14,349 nucleotides of DNA, taken from NCBI GenBank assembly GCA_017452305.1, contig JAFTMQ010000020.1, forward strand, positions 1-14,349. Reading direction: 5' to 3'. Each line of letters starts with the position of its first letter. The first letter of the stretch is position 1. The translations under genes were made by a program, and so were the position numbers. Below are positions 1 through 6,170 of the stretch, in pieces. The notes below the pieces were generated by a model that was given only the letters and a program-made list of their open reading frames with translations, had not been told where the DNA came from and made no database searches. The stretch is from Clostridia bacterium (GTDB lineage: Bacteria; Bacillota; Clostridia; Christensenellales; Borkfalkiaceae).

Positions 1-1502
1 ACACTCCTAAGGAAGGTGCCGAACACCGTCCTCGCATCGCCGCTTACCGCAGGTCTTGCCGCCGCGGGCGCGGGGGTGATAGGTGCGGGGGCTACGGGCG
101 CGGACATAGGCGCCGTACGTGCGCTCGTTGCGGGCGTAGGCTTTTTGACAGGCATTATACTCTCGTCAAAGTATGCGTTTCCGCCCATTTCCGCCTCATC
201 GGGCGGTGCGTCGTAGTCCATGGGAATATAGTCTTCCTCTACCGCCTTAGGTGTGGGGATTTCTTGCTTTTGAATGGGTTTTTCTATCGTAGGCATAGGG
301 GCAGGCGCAGACTTCAGCGCGGACATGCCCCCTCCATTTTGTACAAATGCACCGTTTGCGAGCTTGTTTTCCAAATCCGCAATACGCGCAATTAACGCCT
401 CGATATCATAATCGGCTTGGGGCATACTCGCCTTTAAAACCGCCGTTTCAAACAAAATTCTCGGCGAGGTGGAATATTTCAAATCCGTTTCCACACCCGC
501 AAAAATTTCCGTCACGCGAAGCAATCTGTGTCCGTCCACCGCCTTGGCAATCGCCAAAACTTCGGCGTACATATCGTCGGGCAGCGCCAAAATCGCCTTA
601 CCGTCACGGCAGGTCTTTGCCACCGCGCAAGCGTTGAGAAAATTGAGGACGTCGCCAAGCAACATGCCCACGCTCTTGCCCGCCGCCAAAAAGCTTTCCG
701 CACGTTCAAACGCCGCGCCCGAATCCCCGCTTAAAATTGCGGCACAAAGCTTTGTTACCGCCGAGAAATCCGCCGTGCCAAGCACCGCCGTCACGTGCGC
801 GTAGGTGAGCGTACCGCTCGTGTACGAAACGCAGGTATCGGCAACGGAAAGCATATCGCGCACACTTCCCGCGCCTGCACGCGCGATAGCGGCAATCGCC
901 TCGTCGTCGTATTTTTTGCCGATGTTATCAAATACGTGTCTTAACCGCGCCTCCAAGTCCGCCTGCGGAATGAGCTTAAAATCAAAGCGCATACAGCGGG
1001 ACAAAATGGTTGCGGGAATTTTTTGCGATTCCGTCGTCGCAAGGATAAATACCGCGTGGGAAGGCGGTTCTTCCAGCGTCTTTAAAAGGGCGTTGAACGC
1101 ACCCGTCGAAAGCATATGGACTTCGTCGATGATATATACCTTAAATTTTCCTGCTACGGGCGGATATTGCACCTTTTCGCGCAGGTCGCGCATTTCGTTT
1201 ACGCCGTTATTCGACGCCGCGTCGATTTCCGTTATGTCCAAATTGGAAGGATCCTTTAACGCCTTGCACGCCTCGCATTTTCCGCATGCCGAGCCGTCTT
1301 TCGGGCTTTGACAGTTGATTGCGGCGGCAAAAATCTTCGCGATACTCGTTTTACCCGTACCGCGCGGCCCGCAAAAGAGATATGCGTGTCCTATCTTCCC
1401 CGTGCTTATTTGGTTTTTCAATACCGTAACGATATGCTCCTGCCTTACGACGTCATCAAGCGTCGTCGGGCGGAACATACGATATAATGCCAAATGCGCC
1501 AT
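1..1502 (-). CDS. dnaX: DNA polymerase III subunit gamma/tau (clamp loader), 3' end cut off by window
   Basis: This is the ATPase of the clamp loader, which opens the beta ring and loads it onto primed DNA at the replication fork. Read from ATG at 1502, the protein shows the AAA+ core in order: Walker A GPRGTGKT (residues 45-52), the DnaX zinc module Cys64/73/76/79, Walker B with DEVH (126-129), sensor TTE (156-158) and the SRC arginine finger (Arg169). After about residue 360 it becomes a Pro/Ala-rich linker (around 415 onward), and the frame is still open at base 1, so about 500 codons are visible and the tau C-terminus is missing. The start is chosen because GGAGG lies eight bases upstream. 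It follows sigH by only 14 bp and belongs to the mrnC operon. No programmed-frameshift heptamer is visible in the part present. Identity is certain from the motifs. Confidence 0.97.
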   Translation of the reverse strand, partial: MAHLALYRMFRPTTLDDVVRQEHIVTVLKNQISTGKIGHAYLFCGPRGTGKTSIAKIFAAAINCQSPKDGSACGKCEACKALKDPSNLDITEIDAASNNGVNEMRDLREKVQYPPVAGKFKVYIIDEVHMLSTGAFNALLKTLEEPPSHAVFILATTESQKIPATILSRCMRFDFKLIPQADLEARLRHVFDNIGKKYDDEAIAAIARAGAGSVRDMLSVADTCVSYTSGTLTYAHVTAVLGTADFSAVTKLCAAILSGDSGAAFERAESFLAAGKSVGMLLGDVLNFLNACAVAKTCRDGKAILALPDDMYAEVLAIAKAVDGHRLLRVTEIFAGVETDLKYSTSPRILFETAVLKASMPQADYDIEALIARIADLENKLANGAFVQNGGGMSALKSAPAPMPTIEKPIQKQEIPTPKAVEEDYIPMDYDAPPDEAEMGGNAYFDESIMPVKKPTPATSARTAPMSAPVAPAPITPAPAAARPAVSGDARTVFGTFLRS

Positions 1503-1516
1503 CTCGTCCTCCTTCG

Positions 1517-2107
1517 TTATTCCTGTCCTTTTTTGAATACGTCTTGCAATTTGCTCTTACTTCTTTGCAGCGCGTTACTTACGCTCTTTTCCGATTTGCC
1601 CGTCACCTCGCAAATTTGTGCGTTGCTCGCGCCCTCTAAATACAAATTGAATACTTTGTATTCAAAGTCGGACAAAACGCGGCTCATTTCTTGTCGTAAC
1701 TCCCGCCTCTCATCGTTTAAAATTAGGCTATCCTCGGGATTGAACGCGGAATAGACAAGCCAACCGTCCACGTGATCGGCGGAAACACAGTCGTTGAGCG
1801 GGGAATTTTTCTTACTTGCCGCACGCTTCACCGCGTCGATAATTTTCCGTCTTACACACAAATATGCAAAGTTTTTAAAGCTACTTCCGTCCTCTTTATC
1901 GCGATATTCAACAATGGCGGAATACAGCCCGATCATCCCTTCTTGTATCAAGTCTTCCGTTTCGCCGCCGAGCAGGAAAAATCCGCGTGCACAGCTTTTT
2001 ACCACGTCCGAATAGCGGCGAAGAAGCTCCTCGATTGCCCGACCGTCGCCCGATTGTGCCGCTTTGAGCAATTCCGTATCCGAAACCTTCTTTTTTCTTT
2101 CTCCCAT
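1517..2107 (-). CDS. sigH: RNA polymerase sigma factor SigH (Spo0H-like)
   Basis: A sigma-70-family factor of 196 residues that resembles the Bacillus stationary-phase/sporulation sigma factor H. Region 2 is clear at about 50-96, with EDLIQEGMIGLYSAI followed by FKNFAYLCVRRKIIDAVKRA, the core-binding and -10-recognising helices. The NPED...LILNDE spacer is at 123-134, and region 4 with its helix-turn-helix (SNAQICEVTGKSEKSVSNALQ) is at 145-192. I start at ATG 2107 (MGERKK) because AAGGAG sits seven to eight bases upstream. A longer frame to 2164 would overlap rlmB and has no ribosome site. Position supports identity: in Bacillus sigH follows mrnC and rlmB (with rae1/yacP between), and here rlmB ends 10 bp upstream. 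A rae1 gene is absent. Its targets would be early sporulation and competence-type genes; that role is inferred from family. Confidence 0.92.
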   Translation of the reverse strand: MGERKKKVSDTELLKAAQSGDGRAIEELLRRYSDVVKSCARGFFLLGGETEDLIQEGMIGLYSAIVEYRDKEDGSSFKNFAYLCVRRKIIDAVKRAASKKNSPLNDCVSADHVDGWLVYSAFNPEDSLILNDERRELRQEMSRVLSDFEYKVFNLYLEGASNAQICEVTGKSEKSVSNALQRSKSKLQDVFKKGQE

Positions 2108-2117
2108 TTCCGCTCCT

Positions 2118-2834
2118 TTACAGTCTATTGCGGACAACTTCATATACCGCAATGCCAAGCGCAACCGACGCGTTGAGGGAATTGACCTTACCTTGTAAAG
2201 GTATCGACAGGATTTTGTCGCATTTTTCCTTGGTCAAACGTTTCACGCCGCTATCCTCGCCGCCGACGACGAGCGCTACGTTCCCCTCGAATTTTTCCTT
2301 GTAAATATCCTCGCCGCCTGCCTCTAAGCCGAAAACCCAATAGCCCGACTTTTGCAGCTTCTCAATCGCTTGGTTCAGATTGCCCACCTTCGCAACCTTC
2401 ATATGCTCCGCCGCGCCTGCGGAAATACGGATAACGCTCTCCGTCACCGACGCACTGCCCGATTTGGGAATCACGACGCCGTCCGCGCCTGCGCATTCCG
2501 CTACACGGATAATACTGCCGAGGTTATGCACGTCCTCAATGCCGTCGCAAAGGACGATAAAGCCGCCCTTCTCGCTCTTTTTCGCCGCGATAATTTCGTC
2601 TAAATCGTAATATTCGTAATCGGTGGTAAACGCAATCACGCCTTGATGTCTGCGCGCTTCGCTTTCTTTATCAAGCACCTGCTTGTCCACGAATTGCACG
2701 CGGATATTTTTACGGCGCGCTTCGGCAAAAATCAAGCCGAGCGAGCCCTGCGCCCCCTTTTCCAAGAGGATTTTGTCGATATTTTTTTGCGTTTTTAACA
2801 GTTCAATAACCGCGTTTCTTCCTTCCGTTTTCAC
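2118..2834 (-). CDS. rlmB: 23S rRNA (guanosine-2'-O)-methyltransferase RlmB, SpoU/TrmH family
   Basis: Transfers a methyl group from S-adenosylmethionine to the 2'-oxygen of a guanosine in the peptidyl-transferase region of 23S rRNA (G2251 in E. coli numbering). The 238-residue length is normal. The N-terminal L30e-like RNA-binding part begins EGRNAVIELLK (4-14). The trefoil-knot SPOUT domain carries all three motifs: NLGSIIR (104-110, catalytic Asn and Arg), VVGGEDSG (189-196) and IPLQGKVNSLNASVA (211-225). The start is GTG at 2834, directly after an in-frame TAA, with GAGGG upstream, so no longer start is possible. It lies between mrnC and sigH as in Bacillus. The choice of RlmB over a generic TrmH paralogue rests on length, the N-terminal domain and this position. 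Confidence 0.93.
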   Translation of the reverse strand: MKTEGRNAVIELLKTQKNIDKILLEKGAQGSLGLIFAEARRKNIRVQFVDKQVLDKESEARRHQGVIAFTTDYEYYDLDEIIAAKKSEKGGFIVLCDGIEDVHNLGSIIRVAECAGADGVVIPKSGSASVTESVIRISAGAAEHMKVAKVGNLNQAIEKLQKSGYWVFGLEAGGEDIYKEKFEGNVALVVGGEDSGVKRLTKEKCDKILSIPLQGKVNSLNASVALGIAVYEVVRNRL

Positions 2835-2882
2835 TTATTTTCCCTCGCTAACTTCTTCGCTTTTCACGCCTACCTTTTCCCT

Positions 2883-3329
2883 TCAATGATGCACGGGCTT
2901 AAACGGCTGTGCCGCCGCGCCCACCTTAAAATCCTCTGCCGAGCCCAAGGCAAACAGCTCCTTAATGCGCCCCTCGTGGCCCGTGAGATAGAGATACCCA
3001 ATCACCGCCTCAAAGCCGGTGGAGCGGTTATATTCGAGGTGGCTTGCGCTCTTGCTTTTGCTCGCCTTTTTGGCGTTTTTTCCGCGACGGAACACGTCCG
3101 ACTCCGTCTCCGTAAACGCAGGCAAGAGCTTGTCCAAAAACTCGCTTTGCCCTTGCGCCGAAACCACCTTCGAGGCCGTGCGCTGCAAATCCGAGCTCTT
3201 CCCGCCAACGTCCAAGGTCAAGCGTTCGCGCACGTACAAGGAATATACCGCGTCGCCTACGAATGCAAGCGTTACGGGGCTAATTTGCGCGGCTTCGCGC
3301 TCGGATAAAATTTCTCTTTGCGTCAGCAT
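2883..3329 (-). CDS. mrnC: Mini-ribonuclease 3 (Mini-III)
   Basis: A double-strand-specific RNase that consists only of the RNase III catalytic domain and lacks the dsRNA-binding domain. In Bacillus it matures 23S rRNA. The 148-residue chain has the family signatures LAFVGDAVYSLYVRERL (21-37, with metal-binding Asp26), FRRGKNAK (80-87) and the second acidic motif STGFEAVIGYLYLTG (103-117, with Glu107). The start codon ATG at 3329 is preceded by AAGGAG at good spacing. It is the first gene of the operon mrnC-rlmB-sigH-dnaX, preceded by the promoter at 3392-3420. The pairing with rlmB puts two 23S rRNA maturation enzymes together. Confidence 0.94.
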   Translation of the reverse strand: MLTQREILSEREAAQISPVTLAFVGDAVYSLYVRERLTLDVGGKSSDLQRTASKVVSAQGQSEFLDKLLPAFTETESDVFRRGKNAKKASKSKSASHLEYNRSTGFEAVIGYLYLTGHEGRIKELFALGSAEDFKVGAAAQPFKPVHH

Positions 3330-3357
3330 TTCCTTTCTCCTTGGCGGTTTTTGACGG

Positions 3358-3374
3358 AAAACCCATAGGGTTTT
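3358..3374 (-). promoter_or_regulatory. Perfect 7-bp hairpin in the mrnC leader
   Basis: On the minus strand AAAACCC-TAT-GGGTTTT forms a perfect stem with a three-base loop between the predicted transcription start and the mrnC ribosome site. The flanks GACGG (3386-3390) and CCGTC (3353-3357) could extend pairing across an A-rich bulge. It has no U-run on the mRNA side, so it is not a terminator for the operon. On the plus strand it is followed by T-runs, but no plus-strand gene precedes it. A role in mRNA stability or autocleavage by Mini-III is only speculation. Confidence 0.35.
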
Positions 3375-3391
3375 TATTTTTTCCTCCGTCC

Positions 3392-3420
3392 ATTATAACA
3401 TAGATAAACGGAAAATACAA
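3392..3420 (-). promoter_or_regulatory. Sigma-A promoter of mrnC-rlmB-sigH-dnaX
   Basis: On the minus strand TTGTAT (3415-3420) is separated by exactly 17 bp from a perfect TATAAT (3392-3397). The TGT just before the -10 makes it an extended -10 element. Transcription would start near 3385 and give a leader of about 55 nt to the mrnC start. Confidence 0.75.
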
Positions 3421-3438
3421 GTATTTCTAACAATTTTT

Positions 3439-3455
3439 TATATCCACAGGATATA
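3439..3455. repeat. Inverted repeat between cwlD and the mrnC promoter
   Basis: TATATCC-ACA-GGATATA is a perfect 7-bp palindrome with a 3-bp loop in the cwlD-mrnC gap. Read on the plus strand it is followed by TTTT, and on the minus strand by an A-run, so it is not a convincing terminator for cwlD. It lies about 20 bp upstream of the -35 box of the mrnC promoter, where a regulator could bind. No function can be assigned. Confidence 0.3.
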
Positions 3456-3508
3456 TTTTCATAAAAGGAAGCGCGTTCGCCGCCCGATTTTCGTCGCTTT
3501 TTATCCGC

Positions 3509-4213
3509 TTACGCCGCACCGACGGCAAGATACGCCGCCACTCCCGCCGCAATCGCCCGCGCCGTCTTTTCCTGCCACGCAGGACTGCACAAAAGCGCCT
3601 CGTCCTTGGCGCTCGATAAAAATCCGCATTCGACGATGACGGATGGGCACGCCGCACAGTTCAAAATGAAGAACTCCGCCTGCGTTTCCTTGCGATTTTT
3701 TACCCCGTGCGCGTCGTAAATTTTGTTCATTTGCGCTTGAATTTGCGTGGCTAACCGTCCGCTTTTTTCGTTCGTTGCGCCATAAAAAACCTGCGCGCCG
3801 CGTTGCGTTTGCGAGGGGTAATAATTTTGGTGCACGGAAATCACCAACGGCGGCTCGGCGTCCAAAATAATTTCCTTGCGCCGTTGCATATCCCGCTTTT
3901 TAAACCCCTTCGCCGTCGTATCGTACAAGCCCGCGTCCGTCTTGCGCGTCATCACCACGTCAAACCCCATTTCTTGCAAAACGTCGCACAGTTGAAAGGC
4001 AATCGCGAGGTTGAGTTCACTCTCTTTCACCCCCGTCGTTCTGCCCGTAACCCCACCGTCGATACCGCCGTGCCCCGCGTCCACGACAATCCGCATTTGA
4101 TTGTCAAACGCCGAAACGGCCTGCGCGCCGCTAAGCGCTTGCACGCACAGTGCCACCGCCCAAACAAACCCAACCACTACCGCCGTACAAATGGCAAAAA
4201 AAGACTTCTTCAT
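3509..4213 (-). CDS. cwlD: N-acetylmuramoyl-L-alanine amidase, CwlD type (Amidase_3)
   Basis: A secreted zinc amidase that cuts the bond between N-acetylmuramic acid and the stem peptide. In sporulating Bacilli CwlD starts formation of muramic-delta-lactam in the spore cortex, which is needed for germination. The 234 residues begin with a basic Lys-Lys start and a hydrophobic segment (about 5-30) ending AVSA, a possible signal peptide or anchor. The Amidase_3 domain fills the rest: VDAGHGG with zinc ligand His48, ESELNLA with Glu64, SVHQN with His128, and VECGFLS with catalytic Glu195. There is no extra wall-binding domain, and the length fits CwlD rather than larger autolysins. Start ATG 4213 has AGGA upstream. 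CwlD rather than another Amidase_3 paralogue is inferred from size and a sporulating context (sigH nearby). Confidence 0.85.
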   Translation of the reverse strand: MKKSFFAICTAVVVGFVWAVALCVQALSGAQAVSAFDNQMRIVVDAGHGGIDGGVTGRTTGVKESELNLAIAFQLCDVLQEMGFDVVMTRKTDAGLYDTTAKGFKKRDMQRRKEIILDAEPPLVISVHQNYYPSQTQRGAQVFYGATNEKSGRLATQIQAQMNKIYDAHGVKNRKETQAEFFILNCAACPSVIVECGFLSSAKDEALLCSPAWQEKTARAIAAGVAAYLAVGAA

Positions 4214-4242
4214 ACCCTTATCCTATGCGAATGGGCATGCCG

Positions 4243-4248
4243 ATTATA
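4243..4248 (-). promoter_or_regulatory. Possible -10 box upstream of cwlD
   Basis: A perfect TATAAT on the minus strand lies 30 bp upstream of the cwlD start. No good -35 is found at 16-18 bp; the nearest TTGCAA is 20 bp away inside a hairpin. It could be a weak or activator-dependent promoter. I see no clear SigE or SigG sporulation consensus. Confidence 0.35.
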
Positions 4249-4255
4249 CCCAAAC

Positions 4256-4272
4256 GCAAAGCAGAGCTTTGC
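4256..4272. repeat. Inverted repeat after the pseudo-aldolase gene
   Basis: GCAAAGC-AGA-GCTTTGC is a perfect 7-bp stem with a three-base loop, about 43 bp beyond the stop of the gene at 4315-5223. On the minus strand it is followed only by GTTT, so it would be at best a weak terminator. On the plus strand it is followed by AATTTTTT, but no plus-strand gene ends here. It also sits just upstream of the possible cwlD -10 box. Confidence 0.35.
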
Positions 4273-4314
4273 AATTTTTTGCAAAACTCCGCCTTGTATT
4301 TTTAGCCACGCTTA

Positions 4315-5223
4315 TTATGCATTCTGTACTTGCGGCGGATTTTCTACGCTCCGCACCCCGTCGGCGAGCATTTTTTGCGGCTCGCGAATGGGTAACCGCA
4401 GCGCCGTAACAATCGGCTTTTCCTCTACCCCTTTCCCTTCGGTTTTTTCCGCCTTTAACGTCAGCTCGGGGAAGTTGATTTTTTCCACTTCCTTCATCCA
4501 CTCGGCATACATCTCCCAACCCTGTGTCGTGAGGATTCGTTCCACACCTGCCCCGTGCATTTTCTTGAAAACGGACAAATCATCTACGCCGACAACCTGC
4601 AATTTACAGCCGTTTTTTAGCTCCAACCTAAGCCGCTCGCACCCCTCGAAATAAGGAATGCAAAAATATGTCGCACCCCCCTCGGCACACAGCCTTGCAA
4701 GTCGGGATAAAATCGCGGGCGCATACGTCCGATTTACCCGCACTTTTAGCTTAGCTTTGGACGCGGCGCGCTTGACGAGCTTTATCTCTTTGGCAATCTC
4801 GTCATACCGTCCGTCCAACACCGCGTAGGGGGATAACGTCAAGGTCAGCTCGCTTGCGTGCATTTTCACCGCCCGCTTTGCTTCGTAGGCTTTTACCTTG
4901 GCTATCGTTTCCCCGTTCCCGCCGATTAAGCAATCCACAGCCAAGCCGCGCTGCGCGTATATTCTGCCTAACGTCTGCAACCGTTCGGGCGACATACAAA
5001 CCGCCGCTTGCCGCAGCCGCATTGCCCGCTCCCGCACCTTTTTTTCGTCCTCGAAATCACTCAAAATCCCTTCGGTATTCGCGATAGCGGCAAGAATTTC
5101 CGCGCGCTTTTTCTGCCGCTTATATTCCCGATATTCAATCGCCTCTTGCGTCGTGATGCGCACTCGCTTTTCTTCTTCGTTGGCTTTGGTAAGTAACTGT
5201 TTATTTTCCATTTGCTTTTCCAT
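4315..5223 (-). CDS. DeoC-fold TIM-barrel protein lacking aldolase catalytic residues
   Basis: Residues 70-245 follow the deoxyribose-phosphate aldolase pattern: AVCMSPERL (74-82), CLIGGNGET.AKVKAYEAKRAV (98-119), ASELTLTLS...LDGRYDEIAKEI (123-147), LKVRVN (159-164), GGATYFCIPYFEG (182-194) and GAGVERILTTQGWEMY (224-239). By eye alignment the catalytic positions are gone: the Asp of DeoC VDMVIN is Thr127, the Schiff-base Lys of VKTSTGF is Cys188, and the second Lys of VKASGGI falls on Val210. So it should not act as an aldolase. It may bind a phosphorylated ligand or serve as a scaffold. A charged, helical N-terminus (1-70) and a 50-residue C-terminal tail flank the barrel. The start is uncertain: ATG 5223 has no clear ribosome site, whereas ATG 5211 (residue 5) follows GGAAA. 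It is upstream of cwlD on the same strand, with 101 bp between. The catalytic assignments are inferred from memory of the family. Confidence 0.8.
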   Translation of the reverse strand: MEKQMENKQLLTKANEEEKRVRITTQEAIEYREYKRQKKRAEILAAIANTEGILSDFEDEKKVRERAMRLRQAAVCMSPERLQTLGRIYAQRGLAVDCLIGGNGETIAKVKAYEAKRAVKMHASELTLTLSPYAVLDGRYDEIAKEIKLVKRAASKAKLKVRVNRTYAPAILSRLARLCAEGGATYFCIPYFEGCERLRLELKNGCKLQVVGVDDLSVFKKMHGAGVERILTTQGWEMYAEWMKEVEKINFPELTLKAEKTEGKGVEEKPIVTALRLPIREPQKMLADGVRSVENPPQVQNA

Positions 5224-5304
5224 GCGCTAATTATGCGACAAAGGGAGCGCGTTTATTCCATTTTCCTTTAAATTATGACAAGCAAAATTTTATATACTGC
5301 AACC

Positions 5305-5625
5305 ATGAAATATCTTCTCAACGCCGCGGCGCACGGCACGCAAAATTTGCGCTTGTATAACAACCTTTTAAACGCATACGCCGTCGGCGGCATTTTCTCC
5401 CTCCTCTTTCTTTTCGTCCTCTGCTTCGTTTGCATACATATCCTCAAATGCGCGAAAATCGGCTTCTTACACAACAAAAAACCAACCGAGCCGCCGCCCC
5501 CGCCCAAAGAGGACGCAAAAAAGGCCCCCACACCGCCGCAGGAGCCTATTTATTATATTGTCGAACGCAAACGCATGCGCGCCAAACCAAAGTACGGCGA
5601 GCCAAAGCAAATCCAATTCAAATAG
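5305..5625 (+). CDS. Small single-pass membrane protein with proline-rich basic tail
   Basis: I do not recognise a named family. From ATG 5305 it has 106 residues: a polar N-terminus (1-24), one strongly hydrophobic helix with several Phe, Leu and Cys (about 26-49), a proline-rich stretch TEPPPPPKEDAKKAPTPPQEP (61-81), and a basic tail containing YYIVERKRMRAKPKYGEPK. The Lys-rich side predicts a cytoplasmic C-terminus. A start ten codons earlier (5275) is open, but those codons are AT-rich and unlike the rest. Neither start has a ribosome site, though TATACT at 5293-5298 would place a transcription start almost on the ATG. Codon use (GCC, GGC, CGC, AAC) matches its neighbours, which argues that the frame is real. 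It diverges from the pseudo-aldolase gene across about 90 bp. Confidence 0.7.
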   Translation: MKYLLNAAAHGTQNLRLYNNLLNAYAVGGIFSLLFLFVLCFVCIHILKCAKIGFLHNKKPTEPPPPPKEDAKKAPTPPQEPIYYIVERKRMRAKPKYGEPKQIQFK

Positions 5626-5626
5626 C

Positions 5627-5655
5627 CGAAAAACGCCCTTTTCGCCTTATTTTTT
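5627..5655 (+). terminator. Weak intrinsic terminator after the small membrane protein
   Basis: CGAAAA (5627-5632) pairs with TTTTCG (5639-5644) around a six-base loop and is followed by a T-rich run (5645-5655), starting two bases after the stop codon. The stem is short and AT-rich, so efficiency is doubtful. Confidence 0.4.
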
Positions 5656-5700
5656 AAGCGGAACGGCTGTTTTGGCACGAACACATATTTTTACGTTCAT
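5647..5700 (-). CDS. Possible 17-codon ORF behind a repeated start cassette
   Basis: ATG at 5700 opens a 17-residue frame, MNVKICVRAKTAVPLKK, ending at TAA 5647-5649. It follows GCAGG at ribosome-site distance, in a 29-bp segment nearly identical to the one that carries the birA start. It lies downstream of rsfS on the same strand and overlaps the plus-strand terminator. It may be a remnant of a duplicated gene start rather than a peptide gene. No homology is claimed. Confidence 0.2.
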   Translation of the reverse strand: MNVKICVRAKTAVPLKK

Positions 5701-5724
5701 CGCATACCTGCCCCATCCGTTTTG
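5696..5724 (-). repeat. Copy 1 of a translation-start-like repeat (second copy at 9964-9992)
   Basis: This 29-bp segment matches 9964-9992 except for one inserted and one deleted base. On the minus strand both read a CAAAACGG start, then GGGCAGGTATGCGATGAA, i.e. a ribosome site and ATG. Here it lies 34 bp past the rsfS stop. The core GGGGCAGGTATGCG also occurs inside the nadD part of the fusion gene at 6787-6800. Confidence 0.55.
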
Positions 5725-5757
5725 TTTTTTGGGCGGTATTTTCTATGCGCTAAAAAC

Positions 5758-6153
5758 TTATTTTTCGGGAGTTGCGGAATACAGCTCGCCCGTCTTATCG
5801 TTGAAGTGCTCGATATTCCCGCCGTCCGTCCAAAGCCGTTCTAAATGATAGAAAAGTCTCGTTTCGTCGTTGAAGATATGCGCGATAACGTCGCCGTAGT
5901 CAAGCACTGCCCAACGTCCGTCACGGACGCCCTCGGTACGGGAAGGTACAAGCCCCAAATTCTTTTCTACAAGCTCTTCCACGCGCTCGCCCATCGCCTT
6001 GATTTGGGGCGCGTTACTGCCGCTTGCGATTACGAAATAATCGCAAAGGTCGGTTTTTTCGCGCACGTACAACACGATAATATCTTTGCCGAGCTTGTCG
6101 CTCAACGCCTTACAAATTTCAATCGCCAATGCTTTGCTTGTCACTTCTTTCAT
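5758..6153 (-). CDS. rsfS: Ribosomal silencing factor RsfS (Iojap/YbeB)
   Basis: Binds ribosomal protein uL14 on the 50S subunit and blocks joining with 30S, lowering translation when nutrients are scarce. The 131 residues show the family hallmarks: CDYFVIASGSNAPQIKAM (37-54), SRTEGVRDGRWAVLDYGDVIAHIF (71-94) and the C-terminal FYHLERLWTDG (101-111). The length is slightly above the usual 105-120 because of a short polar tail. Start ATG 6153 has GAGGAA eight bases upstream. It follows the nadD-yqeK fusion by 17 bp, reproducing the Bacillus order nadD-yqeK-rsfS, so all three functions come from one transcript. Confidence 0.96.
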   Translation of the reverse strand: MKEVTSKALAIEICKALSDKLGKDIIVLYVREKTDLCDYFVIASGSNAPQIKAMGERVEELVEKNLGLVPSRTEGVRDGRWAVLDYGDVIAHIFNDETRLFYHLERLWTDGGNIEHFNDKTGELYSATPEK

Positions 6154-6170
6154 GGTATATTCCTCGCTTT

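Noticed and set aside
912..1024. A-runs on the dnaX coding strand (912-917 and 1019-1024) as frameshift sites
   Set aside because: The phase does not give an X-XXY-YYZ heptamer and they lie in the ATPase domain, not at the gamma/tau border.
805..1311. 168-codon plus-strand frame opposite dnaX
   Set aside because: It is antisense to the conserved AAA+ domain, has no ribosome site and no family pattern.
2108..2164. N-terminal extension of SigH
   Set aside because: It overlaps the end of rlmB and the ribosome site supports ATG 2107.
2835..2867. 10-codon GTG frame immediately before the rlmB start
   Set aside because: Too short to judge, with a weak site; the adjacent TAA-GTG junction is explained by the rlmB start alone.
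3438..3447. DnaA-box-like TATATCCACA
   Set aside because: One mismatch from TTATCCACA, a single occurrence, and part of a palindrome; no origin context.
3803..4654. 283-codon plus-strand frame across cwlD and the pseudo-aldolase 3' end
   Set aside because: A shadow of two minus-strand genes; the product is rich in Arg, His and Pro without domain features.
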